Source: Candidatus Bathyarchaeota archaeon | GTDB lineage: Archaea; Thermoproteota; Bathyarchaeia; Bathyarchaeales; DTEX01 | DNA length: 39,608 nucleotides | NCBI GenBank assembly: GCA_018396635.1 | Contig: JAGTQE010000013.1 | Location: 1-39,608, forward strand | Direction of reading: 5' to 3' | In this document: positions 9,269 through 17,410 of the stretch, one piece after another | Numbering within the stretch: position 1 is the first letter of the stretch | Layout of the letters: each line of letters begins with the position of its first letter | Notes under the pieces: model-generated | Seen by the model: only the letters and a program-made list of their open reading frames with translations | Told to the model about the DNA's origin: nothing | Databases searched by the model: none | Program-made: the position numbers and the translations under genes

Positions 9269-9338
9269 TCTTGCCGTTCCCCTGAAACTATCTAGAGGCT
9301 GGAGCTTTTAATCAACAGATTATTGGGTAAATTGCCAT

Positions 9339-9845
9339 CTATCTAGAACCCATCTTCTCAGCCATTCGCCTAATGAAATCCTTTAACTCCTTCTCGCCCC
9401 CATATACCAGCACATATCCATCGCATTCAACTCTAATCTTTAGGCCGCTCTCATCAGCCAACCCCCTAATAATTTCGAGCGGCGTCTCATCAGTTATCTT
9501 AACCCTAACCCACCTCTCCTCCCTTGGGAGGCCGGGGCGAAAACCCACACGCTCTCCTCCCTCAACCTCCTCCGCTCCGGGCATGCATAGCTGCCTTAAG
9601 ACACCTTCAACATATTTCTCACCAAACCTCTTCTCCGCAGCTGAGAGGACATAAGCTTCCACATTACTTAGACACTCTTCTATGCGGGATACATTTTCAG
9701 GTCTCTCCCTATCAATTTTAAGGATCTCTAGGATAACTTTTGCTGATCGTAAATCATTGATTATGTTGGGCGGTATCATCTCACCAGCCCTAAAAAGATC
9801 CGTGATCACATCAGATAAAACCCTCCAACGCCTTTCCCAGCTCAT
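9339..9845 (-). CDS. Uncharacterised archaeal protein, possibly DUF2096/COG4048
   Basis: A 168-residue soluble protein with an N-terminal helical half (ERRWRVLSDVITDLFRAGEMIPPNIINDLRSAKVILEILK) and a C-terminal alpha/beta half that ends VRVKITDETPLEIIRGLADESGLKIRVECDGYVLVYGGEKELKDFIRRMAEKM. The pattern recalls the archaeal family DUF2096/COG4048, but I am recalling this rather than verifying it. No catalytic motif is evident. It lies 70 nt upstream of smc in the same direction and may share its operon. The ATG at 9845 has GAGGT about 6 nt upstream and a TATA candidate near 9880-9890 on the minus strand. Confidence 0.75.
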   Translation of the reverse strand: MSWERRWRVLSDVITDLFRAGEMIPPNIINDLRSAKVILEILKIDRERPENVSRIEECLSNVEAYVLSAAEKRFGEKYVEGVLRQLCMPGAEEVEGGERVGFRPGLPREERWVRVKITDETPLEIIRGLADESGLKIRVECDGYVLVYGGEKELKDFIRRMAEKMGSR

Positions 9846-9877
9846 GATGAGACCTCACAAACCAAAATAAACATAGT

Positions 9878-9890
9878 AACGCTATAAATG
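9878..9890 (-). promoter_or_regulatory. TATA-like promoter of the gene at 9339-9845
   Basis: The minus strand reads CACATTTATAGCG here, close to the archaeal TATA consensus, about 35 nt before the ATG at 9845. A start site near 9857 would leave a short leader containing GAGGT. A second TATA-like run (GTATATAAAGG, about 9928-9938) lies further upstream and may be used instead. Confidence 0.4.
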
Positions 9891-9988
9891 TGTTGCCGGG
9901 AATAAGTGTTACAATAGACCTTTATATACGCTAAAAGACTATCTCCAACCAGCATAATATTCCCTTACCATCAGATCCAAGTGAAGTG

Positions 9989-10001
9989 TAAATATTTATT
10001 T
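9989..10001 (+). promoter_or_regulatory. TATA-like promoter of pth2-truD
   Basis: TAAATATTTATTT lies about 75 nt ahead of the pth2 ATG at 10071. A start about 25 nt downstream gives a leader of roughly 45 nt containing GGTG at 10062-10065. The intergenic stretch 9846-10070 otherwise shows no tRNA, repeat or open frame that I can support. Confidence 0.4.
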
Positions 10002-10070
10002 CTAACATGCAGATCAATATGAACATAAAAAGTAGTGAGGATAGCCCTTCTTAAGAAGAATGGTGCGTAT

Positions 10071-10439
10071 ATGATGCCTAGCTCCAGCAAATTTAAGCAA
10101 GTGATCGTGCTAAGATCAGACCTAAAAATGAGCCCAGGTAAGGCTGCGGCCCAAGCTAGCCACGCTGCAGTCTCATCATCTGAGGAGGCTAGGAAAAGCC
10201 GCCCTCTATGGTGGAAGGAGTGGATTGAGGGTGGGCAGTGTAAAATAGTGTTGAGGGTTAACTCTGAGGCTGAGCTACTTGATTTAGAGAGGAAAGCTAG
10301 GGAGATGGGTCTCCCGACAGCCCTCATCTCGGATATGGGGTTAACGGAGCTTGAGCCTGGCACAATAACGGCTCTGGGGATAGGGCCTGCTCCGTCAAAC
10401 GTCATAGATAGGATTACTGGAAGTCTACCGCTCTACTGA
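10071..10439 (+). CDS. pth2: Peptidyl-tRNA hydrolase, Pth2 type
   Basis: Pth2 cleaves peptidyl-tRNA released from stalled ribosomes. The 122-residue protein begins MMPSSSKFKQVIVLRSDLKMSPGKAAAQASHAAV, which is the diagnostic Pth2 block, continues with GQCKIVLRVNSEAELLDLERKAREMGLPTALISDMGLTELEPGTITALGIGPA, and ends in the usual short tail. I chose ATG 10071 because GGTG lies 5 nt upstream and the family normally starts a few residues before the first strand; a GTG at 10035 would add 12 residues. truD begins 9 nt after the stop, and the truD SD overlaps the pth2 stop codon, so the two are a tight pair. Confidence 0.95.
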   Translation: MMPSSSKFKQVIVLRSDLKMSPGKAAAQASHAAVSSSEEARKSRPLWWKEWIEGGQCKIVLRVNSEAELLDLERKAREMGLPTALISDMGLTELEPGTITALGIGPAPSNVIDRITGSLPLY

Positions 10440-10448
10440 GGGCTAATA

Positions 10449-11825
10449 ATGTCCGAGGTTCCTGGAATAGAGAGGAGTATTGGAATTGAGGTTTATGCTT
10501 CGAGAACAGAGGGTATAGGTGGAGTCATTAAGAGATCGCCTGAAGACTTTATTGTGGAGGAGATTCTAGCAGATGGACTTAAGGCCTCCGTTAAATTGGA
10601 GAATAACTTGACACACGTATTCGCGGATCATGGGCGCTACCTCATATGCATCCTAATTAAGAGGGGTTGGGACACGCTTCTAGCGGTAGAGGAGATATCG
10701 AAGGCGATAGGCATAGATTCGGGAAGGGTTGGGTTTGCCGGAATCAAGGATGCTAATGCTCTAACAGCCCAGTACATAAGTGTAGGCGGCGTTCCAGCCA
10801 GTAAGCTGGCTGACATAAATATTGAGGGTATTGTTATTAAGCCCTTAGGCTACGCCGATGAGGAGGTCACGCCTAAACGGCTACTCGGAAACATGTTTAC
10901 AATAGTGGTTAGGTCTGTGAGGCTTGTGGATGAGGTTATTGAAGATAGGATTAGGAGGATCTGTAGTGAACTAGACGATTTTGGCGGAGTACCGAATTTC
11001 TTTGGCCACCAAAGATTTGGAACAATTAGGCCGATAACCCATTTAGTTGGCAAAAGTATACTTAAAGGAGATTTTGAGAGTGCGGTGATGACATTCCTAT
11101 CATATGTAAGCCCATTTGAGAGCGCCAAGGCTAGTGAGGTCAGAAGGGATCTCCGTGAGAGCTTAGATTTTAAAGCGGCGCTTAAAAAATTCCCAAAAAC
11201 ATTATTTTACGAGAGGCTGATACTATCACATCTGTCGAATGCTCCAAGAGATTACATAGGCGCCCTCCACAAGCTTCCACAAAGCTTCCGCAAGCTCTTC
11301 ATACAATCATATCAATCCTACCTCTTCAATAGATTTTTGAGTGAAAGAATAAAGCGCGGGATACCCCTTAAAGAGGTGCAAGTCGGCGACTATGCTGTGA
11401 GACTTAATAGTATGGGGTTGCCTGAAAAGCCCTTCATTGAGGTTAAAGAGAGCAATGTGGCGCATGTTAATAAAGAGATTAGGATGGGAAGGATGGCGCT
11501 AGCATTACCGCTTATAGGTCTAAGACAGCCGCCCTCAAAGGGCTTACAGGGAGAGATTGAGTCTGAGATCTTAGAGGAGGAAGGCATATCGGGGGAAGAC
11601 TTCAAAAGGACCAAAGTTCTGAATGTTAGCGTCCTCGGCGGGCTGAGGGTCGCTATGGAGAGGGTTATGAACTTTGAGGCAAAGGTTATTAGGGAAATTG
11701 GGAGGCCGCTGGAAAATTCTGTCGAATTCAAATTCATTCTTCATAAGGGAGCTTACGCAACCATACTTTTGAGAGAGTTTATGAAGCCGAGGACGGACGA
11801 GGAGCTCGTGAAGAGCGGGTTTTAG
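10449..11825 (+). CDS. truD: tRNA pseudouridine(13) synthase TruD
   Basis: TruD converts U13 of certain tRNAs to pseudouridine. The 458-residue protein shows the early KRSPEDFIVEEI block, the catalytic motif GFAGIKDANALTAQYIS with the nucleophilic aspartate D101, the FGHQRFG segment (GGVPNFFGHQRFGT) and the C-terminal KFILHKGAYATILLREFMKP. The long insertion relative to bacterial enzymes fits the archaeal/eukaryotic TruD/Pus7 class. ATG 10449 has GAGGG seven nt upstream, overlapping the end of pth2. Confidence 0.95.
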   Translation: MSEVPGIERSIGIEVYASRTEGIGGVIKRSPEDFIVEEILADGLKASVKLENNLTHVFADHGRYLICILIKRGWDTLLAVEEISKAIGIDSGRVGFAGIKDANALTAQYISVGGVPASKLADINIEGIVIKPLGYADEEVTPKRLLGNMFTIVVRSVRLVDEVIEDRIRRICSELDDFGGVPNFFGHQRFGTIRPITHLVGKSILKGDFESAVMTFLSYVSPFESAKASEVRRDLRESLDFKAALKKFPKTLFYERLILSHLSNAPRDYIGALHKLPQSFRKLFIQSYQSYLFNRFLSERIKRGIPLKEVQVGDYAVRLNSMGLPEKPFIEVKESNVAHVNKEIRMGRMALALPLIGLRQPPSKGLQGEIESEILEEEGISGEDFKRTKVLNVSVLGGLRVAMERVMNFEAKVIREIGRPLENSVEFKFILHKGAYATILLREFMKPRTDEELVKSGF

Positions 11826-11865
11826 ATTTTGGCGAAATTATGAGAAACCCTTATCAGTAACACGT

Positions 11866-11889
11866 CCGCTCTATGTTTTAGAGCGGAGG
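11866..11889 (+). promoter_or_regulatory. Inverted repeat covering the SD of the HtrA-like gene
   Basis: Arms CCGCTCTA (11866-11873) and TAGAGCGG (11879-11886) are perfectly complementary around a 5-nt loop. The 3' arm runs into GGAGG (11885-11889), the SD of the protease gene that starts at 11899, so the first two SD bases lie in the stem. In RNA this could hinder ribosome access, or the site may be an operator or a truD 3' structure; the sequence alone cannot separate these. Confidence 0.5.
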
Positions 11890-11898
11890 CGTTTACGC

Positions 11899-13137
11899 AT
11901 GCTCTTTGCTCCAGAAGAGCCTAAAACTACACGATTAAAGGTTTTTGTAGCAATAATTATCCTGCTTGTAGTAGGGTTTTCTGCAGCGGGCTACTTAGGC
12001 TATACGATAGGCTATAGGAGCGCCCTAGAAGAGATTAATGCGCTACAAGGCCAAATAGCAGACCTCAGAAGAAATATTGCGTCACTCCAAGAATCTTTGA
12101 GTACTATGCGTCAGGGCATACTCCAATACAGTGTTCTAGTTGAGAACATATCTCTCTCAAAAATATACGAGCAAGTTAAAGATTCTGTAGTTATGGTTAG
12201 GGGGCTTGTGAGGCAGTACGGTATCTTCGGCTACTATTACGAGCAGGTCCAGGGTTCAGGCTTCGTCTATAATTTTACTGGAGAAATGATTATAATCACA
12301 AATTATCACGTGGTTAGGAACGCAGTCAATGTAACTGTAACTTTCGCAAATGGAAATAGCTATGCTGCCAGAGTTATCGGTTATGATCCCTACGCTGACC
12401 TTGCAGTATTAAAGTCTGATGCACCGGAAGGCGAATACCGCCCCCTAGAAATAGTGAGATCATCAACACTTAAGGTTGGCGACATCGTTTTAGCTGTTGG
12501 CAACCCCTATGGTTTAGCCGGGTCCATGAGCATGGGTATAGTCAGCGCTCTTGGAAGGACAATAAATGTTGAGATAGCTGGCGGCTACCCAATAGCCAAC
12601 GTTATACAGACAACAGTCCCCCTAAATCCTGGCAATTCAGGCGGCCCACTACTAAATGTTAGGGGGCAGGTGGTTGGGATAACCACGGCGATCGTGAGCG
12701 GTTCTCAGGGCGTTAGCTTCGCAATACCTTCAAACACAATACTGCGGGAGATAGAATCCTTGGTGAGGGAGGGCTCATATAATAAGCATCCGTGGCTCGG
12801 GGCGGCTGGAATAGATATGACATATGAAATTGCGAAAGCTATGGGCGTCAATGTGACCTATGGCTGGCTGATAACCCAGGTTGTGAAGGACGGCCCGGCA
12901 GACAGGGCTGGTTTAAGGGGTGGAACAAGGACGGTCTATGTTGCCGGGAGCTGGATAACCGTTGGCGGCGACATAATAGTGGAGGTGAATGGTGTAAGAG
13001 TTACAGGCATAGATGACCTCTTATCCTATCTGGTGGAAAATACTTTACCCGGCGATCTAGTGAATCTGACTATAATTAGAGAGAACAGGAAGATTACTGT
13101 TGTAGTTGAATTAGGTTCTAGACCACCGCTACGCTAA
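11899..13137 (+). CDS. HtrA/DegP-like membrane-anchored serine protease
   Basis: Predicted extracytoplasmic quality-control protease. Residues about 13-36 form one transmembrane helix that anchors the protein with the bulk outside; a short coiled-coil region (about 42-72) follows. The trypsin-like domain carries the complete triad H137 (NYHVV), D167 (YADLAVL) and S247 (PGNSGGP). A single PDZ domain (about 285-405) includes WLGAAGIDMTYEIA and GWLITQVVKDGPADRAGLRGG. ATG 11899 has GGAGG 9 nt upstream. It follows truD by 73 nt, which holds an inverted repeat, and converges on aspS, from which only 11 nt separate it. Confidence 0.93.
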   Translation: MLFAPEEPKTTRLKVFVAIIILLVVGFSAAGYLGYTIGYRSALEEINALQGQIADLRRNIASLQESLSTMRQGILQYSVLVENISLSKIYEQVKDSVVMVRGLVRQYGIFGYYYEQVQGSGFVYNFTGEMIIITNYHVVRNAVNVTVTFANGNSYAARVIGYDPYADLAVLKSDAPEGEYRPLEIVRSSTLKVGDIVLAVGNPYGLAGSMSMGIVSALGRTINVEIAGGYPIANVIQTTVPLNPGNSGGPLLNVRGQVVGITTAIVSGSQGVSFAIPSNTILREIESLVREGSYNKHPWLGAAGIDMTYEIAKAMGVNVTYGWLITQVVKDGPADRAGLRGGTRTVYVAGSWITVGGDIIVEVNGVRVTGIDDLLSYLVENTLPGDLVNLTIIRENRKITVVVELGSRPPLR

Positions 13138-13148
13138 ACTTGATCGTC

Positions 13149-14480
13149 TTAGGGTATTAGCCTAAACCTGTCTCTCGGGAAGAGGACAACCTCCCTAATA
13201 TTCCTCGCTCCAGTCAGCATCATCACTAGGCGCTCAAGCCCTATTGCCCACCCTGCATGGGGGGGCATACCATAGTCGAAGACTTGTAGATGATACTTAA
13301 AGGACTCTGGGTTTAGGTTCTGCTCTTTAAGCCGCTTAATCAAGAGCTCCTTATCATGTATACGTGTTCCGCCAGAAGCTATCTCAATCCAATACCACAT
13401 TAAGTCAAAGCCTTCGCTCACCTCAGGCTTATCATCCCTAGGCTTTATGTAGAATGGTTTTAGGCTTGTCGGCCAATCAACTATAAAGTAGAAGTATGGA
13501 TGTAGCTTGCCAAGGGTCCTATAGGCGACCGTGGGTATATCCTCACCCCAACTCACTTTTATTCCAGCTTCTCTCAATTCATTGATAACATCATCATATG
13601 TTAGCCGCTTAAATGGGATGCTCGGCACCTCAACAGTATGCTTAAGGATATTAAGCTCCTTTCGGCACCGCTCATTAATTACCCTACATATGTGCTGTAG
13701 AAGCCTCTCAGCCACCTTCATAACATCTTCGGCAGTCGCAAAAGCCTCCTCAATATCAACTGAGATAAACTCCGTTAAATGGCGTCTCGTATGCGATTTC
13801 TCAGCCCTAAATGTTGGGCCTATCTCATAAACCTTCTCAAAGTCTATTACAAGCTGCTCCTTATATAATTGCGGGCTTTGGGCCAAGAAGGCTTCGCGCT
13901 CGAAGTACGCCACTGGAAAGAGGTTGGCGCCGCCCTCAGTTGCAGTCGCGATTATCTTCGGCGTATGTATCTCAATATATCCATTTGCGGAGAAGAACTC
14001 CCTTATGGCCTCTAGGGTCACATGGCGTATCTTAAATATTGCCTGAGCCTCATCCCTGACGAGGTCTAATATCCTATAGTCTAATCTGACATCGATATCG
14101 GCCAGCGTTTTGCCAGTAATGTCCAGGGGTAGGGGCTGCTTTGCCGTATTAAGTATGGTTATGCTTTTAGGTATAACCTCCACGCCTCTGGGGGCTTTAT
14201 CCATCCTCCTAACTATTCCCCTAATACTTACGCAGTCTTGGCGCTGCAGCTTTTCCGCCTGCTTAATTAAGTGCTCATCAACCTCATCTTTTGGAAGCGT
14301 TATCTGCACTGTTCCCTCCTTATCCCTCAACAGCAGAAATTTTATTCCGCCGAGATCTCTTATCTCTTTTATCCAGCCGGTTAAAGTAACCTCTTTACCA
14401 TCAAGGTCCGGAGTTATCTCCATCGTATAATGGGTTCTCTTCCAGCTTTGCGTTGGGGTAACGCAGTTTGTAGAGCACAT
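13149..14480 (-). CDS. aspS: Aspartyl-tRNA synthetase, archaeal type
   Basis: Class IIb synthetase that charges tRNA-Asp. The 443-residue protein has the N-terminal OB-fold anticodon domain (VTLTGWIKEIRDLGGIKFLLLRD), motif 2 (GPTFRAEKSHTRRHLTEF) and motif 3 (GWAIGLERLVMMLTG), with no bacterial insertion, so it is archaeal type. At the positions that distinguish discriminating from non-discriminating enzymes it has K38 (in GWIKE, where discriminating enzymes have Trp) and P97 (in DKAPRG, where they have Lys), hinting that it may also charge tRNA-Asn. ATG 14480 has GGTGAAGGA upstream and lies 13 nt after the nusA-like gene. Confidence 0.96.
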   Translation of the reverse strand: MCSTNCVTPTQSWKRTHYTMEITPDLDGKEVTLTGWIKEIRDLGGIKFLLLRDKEGTVQITLPKDEVDEHLIKQAEKLQRQDCVSIRGIVRRMDKAPRGVEVIPKSITILNTAKQPLPLDITGKTLADIDVRLDYRILDLVRDEAQAIFKIRHVTLEAIREFFSANGYIEIHTPKIIATATEGGANLFPVAYFEREAFLAQSPQLYKEQLVIDFEKVYEIGPTFRAEKSHTRRHLTEFISVDIEEAFATAEDVMKVAERLLQHICRVINERCRKELNILKHTVEVPSIPFKRLTYDDVINELREAGIKVSWGEDIPTVAYRTLGKLHPYFYFIVDWPTSLKPFYIKPRDDKPEVSEGFDLMWYWIEIASGGTRIHDKELLIKRLKEQNLNPESFKYHLQVFDYGMPPHAGWAIGLERLVMMLTGARNIREVVLFPRDRFRLIP

Positions 14481-14493
14481 AATGTTCCTTCAC

Positions 14494-15003
14494 CTAATCT
14501 GAAAATTCAATTCTAAGAGTTAATCCTTTAACTCTTCTAGCTATCTCCTTCATAGCATTAATATTTAATGAGCTCCTCCTTTTATCTTTCCCTTTGAGGA
14601 TAACTCTGGTCTCGATTGAACCGTCCGGTAGCCAAATCTTATTTATCGCTAAGACCGGTAATGGAGCGAAAAGATCCTCAATAAATTTTCTTTCGCCAGC
14701 ATTATATTCCAGTATCCGAATATCCTTACCCGTTTTACTCTCCAAAAACTTAATTATCTTTCCCCCATAACTCAATATTTTTGTTGCATCACCCCTTCTA
14801 ACAAGTATCGCAAGAATGTTATCCGCCTCAATAGTTCCGCGAAAATATACATTTTGAAGTAACGGATACTCATTCTCGATAGAGATAAGTAAGCGTGCTA
14901 TCTCTAAATCCCGCTGCGTTACTTCCCCCTTCTCAATCTTCGCCCTGCATTTCGGGCATAATATTCCGCTTCTCAAGCAGAATTGGCATAGCTCAGCTTT
15001 CAC
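14494..15003 (-). CDS. NusA-like KH-domain protein with N-terminal zinc motif
   Basis: A 169-residue protein with a short zinc knuckle at the start (C6, C9, C16, C19 in CQFCLRSGILCPKC), a helical linker, and two KH-like units: TIEADNILAILVRRGDATKILSYGGKIIKFLESKTGKDIRILEYN and then the FIEDLFAPLPVLAINKIWLPDGS region. The order and the ILEYNAGERKFIEDLFAPLPV segment resemble the KH part of archaeal NusA-like transcription factors. The role is probably RNA binding during transcription, but this is inferred. Start is GTG at 15003 with GGAGG close upstream. It sits between alba and aspS. Confidence 0.82.
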   Translation of the reverse strand: MKAELCQFCLRSGILCPKCRAKIEKGEVTQRDLEIARLLISIENEYPLLQNVYFRGTIEADNILAILVRRGDATKILSYGGKIIKFLESKTGKDIRILEYNAGERKFIEDLFAPLPVLAINKIWLPDGSIETRVILKGKDKRRSSLNINAMKEIARRVKGLTLRIEFSD

Positions 15004-15014
15004 CTTCCTCCAAT

Positions 15015-15035
15015 CCCTCCAAAAATAAAGGAGGG
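15015..15035 (-). promoter_or_regulatory. Inverted repeat between alba and the nusA-like gene
   Basis: CCCTCC and GGAGGG flank a 9-base A/T stretch (T-rich on the minus strand). In the minus-strand RNA it would form a 6-bp stem, and the T-rich loop could also act as a weak terminator of alba. One of two GGAGG elements ahead of the nusA-like GTG lies in the stem, while the nearer one stays free. Confidence 0.35.
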
Positions 15036-15058
15036 GCGGCGAAGCAGCGCTCGGTGAT

Positions 15059-15334
15059 TTAGCGCACCAGCGTTATCTCTATCGTGCTGACATTTGATGG
15101 AGCATTTCCGCTGCCGGATTGAACCTGCTCTGTTCCTATGCTAATGTTTCCTACCTTCACGTCTGGTAGGAATCTGCGCCTAATAACTTCAACGACATCT
15201 ACAGCTCTGCTTATCGCCCGCCCCCTCGCCTTAACGCAAACCTCATTAGCCCCGCTGTGGAATAGCGTTAGACAGGCTAGGACATAATTCATCACTGGTT
15301 TTCGCCCTACGAGTACCGAGTTGCTTTTAGACAA
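15059..15334 (-). CDS. alba: DNA/RNA-binding protein Alba
   Basis: Alba is an abundant dimeric chromatin protein of archaea that also binds RNA. The 91-residue protein carries the family signature [67 protein letters not shown], including the GRKP basic site at residues 10-13 and the RFLPDV loop. Start is TTG at 15334, with GGCGGTAGG upstream. A TATA-like run lies about 50 nt ahead, and the nusA-like gene follows after 55 nt. Confidence 0.95.
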   Translation of the reverse strand: MSKSNSVLVGRKPVMNYVLACLTLFHSGANEVCVKARGRAISRAVDVVEVIRRRFLPDVKVGNISIGTEQVQSGSGNAPSNVSTIEITLVR

Positions 15335-15382
15335 GCCTACCGCCTCACTCCTTCATCGATTCATGCTCTATTGTGACTTAAC

Positions 15383-15395
15383 TAAATAAATATCT
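15383..15395 (-). promoter_or_regulatory. TATA-like promoter of alba
   Basis: On the minus strand AGATATTTATTTA is a good TATA candidate. A start about 25 nt downstream (near 15360) would give a leader of about 25 nt with a G-rich SD before the TTG. Confidence 0.45.
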
Positions 15396-15430
15396 TACGG
15401 TAAAGAAGCAAAAATAGAGATTTACATTCA

Positions 15431-16231
15431 CTATAAAGAGCTTAACATAATATCTAGTGCTGATTTTGAGTCTATTGCAGCCTTTAATGGGTGCCCTGGA
15501 TATGGGCTAACCTCAACCACTAAGAAGCCCTTATAGCCAATTTTTCTCAGAGCCTGGATAACGCTTTGCCACTGTATGTTTCCTTCAAATATTGGTCTGA
15601 ACTGCATTGTAGAGAAATGAAAGTCCTTTACATGAACGCACACTATTAAGTCTCCTAGATGCTCTATCCATTGCTCCGGGTATCCGATAAAAGATATATT
15701 TCCAACATCGAAGTAAACTTTCACATTCGGATGGTTTATCTCCTCAATAAACTTTCGGAACTCGAGCGGACTATAAAGGAATCTATTCCATACATTCTCG
15801 ATGCCCAGAATAATTCCGTAATCCTCAGCTGACTTAGCGGCTTCAAGAATGCCCTCTATTGAAAGTCTCCACATATCTTGATAGGAAACTTCCCTCGTAG
15901 CAACCGCCGGAACTACAAGGAAGACTTTAGCGCCAATATCTGAGGCTACTTCACACCCCTCCTTAATAAGTTCTATGCCCCTCCTCCTAACATGCGGGTC
16001 TGGGCTTGCAAGGTTATACTTCCATAGAAGGCCGGTGCATAGGCTTGGGAGTTCTAGGCCCAGGGATTCAGCCTCATCTCGTATCATTATCCTCTCATTT
16101 CTACTCAACTTCAACATTTCCTCATCTAGATTCAATTCTACACCATCGTAGCCAATACTTTTCGAAGTCTTTAGAATCTCGTTAACCTTAAAGCCTTGCG
16201 GGTAAATCCATGCGTTCACGCCCTTCTTCAT
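15431..16231 (-). CDS. Sugar-phosphate isomerase/epimerase-like TIM-barrel protein
   Basis: A 266-residue member of the xylose isomerase-like/AP endonuclease 2 superfamily. Expected metal-binding residues are all visible on successive strands: E in GIILGIENVWN, D in VKVYFDVGNISF, H in VCVHVKDFHF and E in GFLVVEVSPYPGHP. Relatives include ketose 3-epimerases and hexulose-6-phosphate isomerases, but the substrate cannot be set from sequence. It follows the Gfo/Idh/MocA dehydrogenase by 26 nt in the same direction, so the two probably act on the same sugar or inositol-like compound. Confidence 0.85.
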   Translation of the reverse strand: MKKGVNAWIYPQGFKVNEILKTSKSIGYDGVELNLDEEMLKLSRNERIMIRDEAESLGLELPSLCTGLLWKYNLASPDPHVRRRGIELIKEGCEVASDIGAKVFLVVPAVATREVSYQDMWRLSIEGILEAAKSAEDYGIILGIENVWNRFLYSPLEFRKFIEEINHPNVKVYFDVGNISFIGYPEQWIEHLGDLIVCVHVKDFHFSTMQFRPIFEGNIQWQSVIQALRKIGYKGFLVVEVSPYPGHPLKAAIDSKSALDIMLSSL

Positions 16232-16257
16232 CTTAATTCACCCCAAAACCCGCTAGT

Positions 16258-17256
16258 TTAATCCAATGGTAAAGTGACGGGCTTCCCGCTCTCCGCAGAC
16301 TTTACGGCAGCCAGAGTGAGCTCAAGGGTCTTAGCGCCCTCCTCTATAGGTGTCCTCGTCTCTTTATCCTCTAGGATTGCCCTGACAAGATCTTTTGTCT
16401 CGAGAAGATAGGTATCCCTTTCCTCTGAAATCGTCACAACCTTCGTTGGAGGCTTCGTGGAATATAACGTTAGAGTGTTTACATCCCTTGATTCAAGAGT
16501 ATAGTTCCTGGTAGCTATCCACCACCTAAACCACCATTGTGCGTTCGCACCCCAAGTTGTTGATGTGATAGCGCCGATCGCACCTGACTTAAACTTGAAG
16601 AGCGCGCCACTTACATCCTCAATCGTCATTTCTGGGATATCGACCCAGAATTTACGGTTCATTAATCCATAAACTGTTTCAACATCGCCGCAAATATATC
16701 TAAGTGCATCATAGAGATGAGTTGACTGCTCAACTAGCTGCCCGCCACTTTTGCTCTTATCAATCCACCAATCCTTCCTGATGAAGTGGCACCAATAGAT
16801 TCCTAATGCAAGCCCTACCTCGCCAGCCTCACCACGCTCTACTAGCCTCTTAGCCTCCTCAATAGCATATCCAAACCTGCAGTTGTAGCCAACCTGGCTC
16901 TTAACACCATTTTTCTCAATGGACCTAACCATCTCCCTTGCAGTCTTCATGTCTAGGGCTATTGGCTTCTCAATAAATATATGTATACCCTTCTCAGCGG
17001 CTACCATAACCTCATCGGTATGCGCGAACGGCGGCAAACAAATATACACTATGTCCAGCGCCTCTTTGCTCAGCATCTCAAGCCAATCCCTGTACCATCT
17101 TCCCCCATATTTTACAGCCATTGCCTTCGCCCTATCCTCAATCACGTCAGCGAATGCCACTATATGCGTTTCTTTGAGAACTTTAAGCCTTTCGGCATGC
17201 GTTGAGGCGATTCCGCCGCAGCCAATAAAGCCAACATTAAGCCTCTTTATACTCAA
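16258..17256 (-). CDS. Gfo/Idh/MocA family NAD(P)-dependent oxidoreductase
   Basis: A predicted sugar or cyclitol dehydrogenase of 332 residues. The N-terminal Rossmann fold has GFIGCGGIASTHAERL and the conserved IEKPIALD motif that positions nicotinamide; the C-terminal domain has SGGQLVEQSTHLYDALRYICGD, with the probable catalytic histidine. I chose the TTG at 17256 because GGAGG (17267-17271) lies 10 nt upstream and the protein then starts a few residues before the first strand; the ATG at 17286 lacks an SD. It is the first gene of a pair with the isomerase-like gene. Substrate unknown. Confidence 0.88.
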   Translation of the reverse strand: MSIKRLNVGFIGCGGIASTHAERLKVLKETHIVAFADVIEDRAKAMAVKYGGRWYRDWLEMLSKEALDIVYICLPPFAHTDEVMVAAEKGIHIFIEKPIALDMKTAREMVRSIEKNGVKSQVGYNCRFGYAIEEAKRLVERGEAGEVGLALGIYWCHFIRKDWWIDKSKSGGQLVEQSTHLYDALRYICGDVETVYGLMNRKFWVDIPEMTIEDVSGALFKFKSGAIGAITSTTWGANAQWWFRWWIATRNYTLESRDVNTLTLYSTKPPTKVVTISEERDTYLLETKDLVRAILEDKETRTPIEEGAKTLELTLAAVKSAESGKPVTLPLD

Positions 17257-17323
17257 CTCCCATAAACCTCCACTTAGCCTATACATGTCTAGACTGCATA
17301 GAAATAAAGATTTAAGGTCTGCC

Positions 17324-17332
17324 TTTAAATAA
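17324..17332. promoter_or_regulatory. TATA-like element between divergent genes
   Basis: TTTAAATAA reads as a TATA-like element on the plus strand, and its complement TTATTTAAA does the same on the minus strand. It could serve the ABC exporter (plus, TTG at 17411), the Gfo/Idh/MocA gene (minus), or both. The remaining 124-nt intergenic stretch shows nothing else. Confidence 0.35.
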
Positions 17333-17410
17333 CATTGTAAGAAAAACTTATTAGTTTGTTCTTTTTAGACTACATAAAGTCAGTTAGGTTGGGGGGACTA
17401 AACTAAGAGA

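Noticed and set aside
9846-10070. Possible tRNA or small RNA gene in the longest intergenic stretch
   Set aside because: No T-loop consensus, no cloverleaf-compatible stems and no complete box C/D pair were found; only TATA-like elements are supported.
9971-10405. A 144-codon minus-strand frame opposite pth2
   Set aside because: It lies antisense to the well-supported pth2 gene, has a low-complexity composition typical of a shadow frame, and has no upstream SD.
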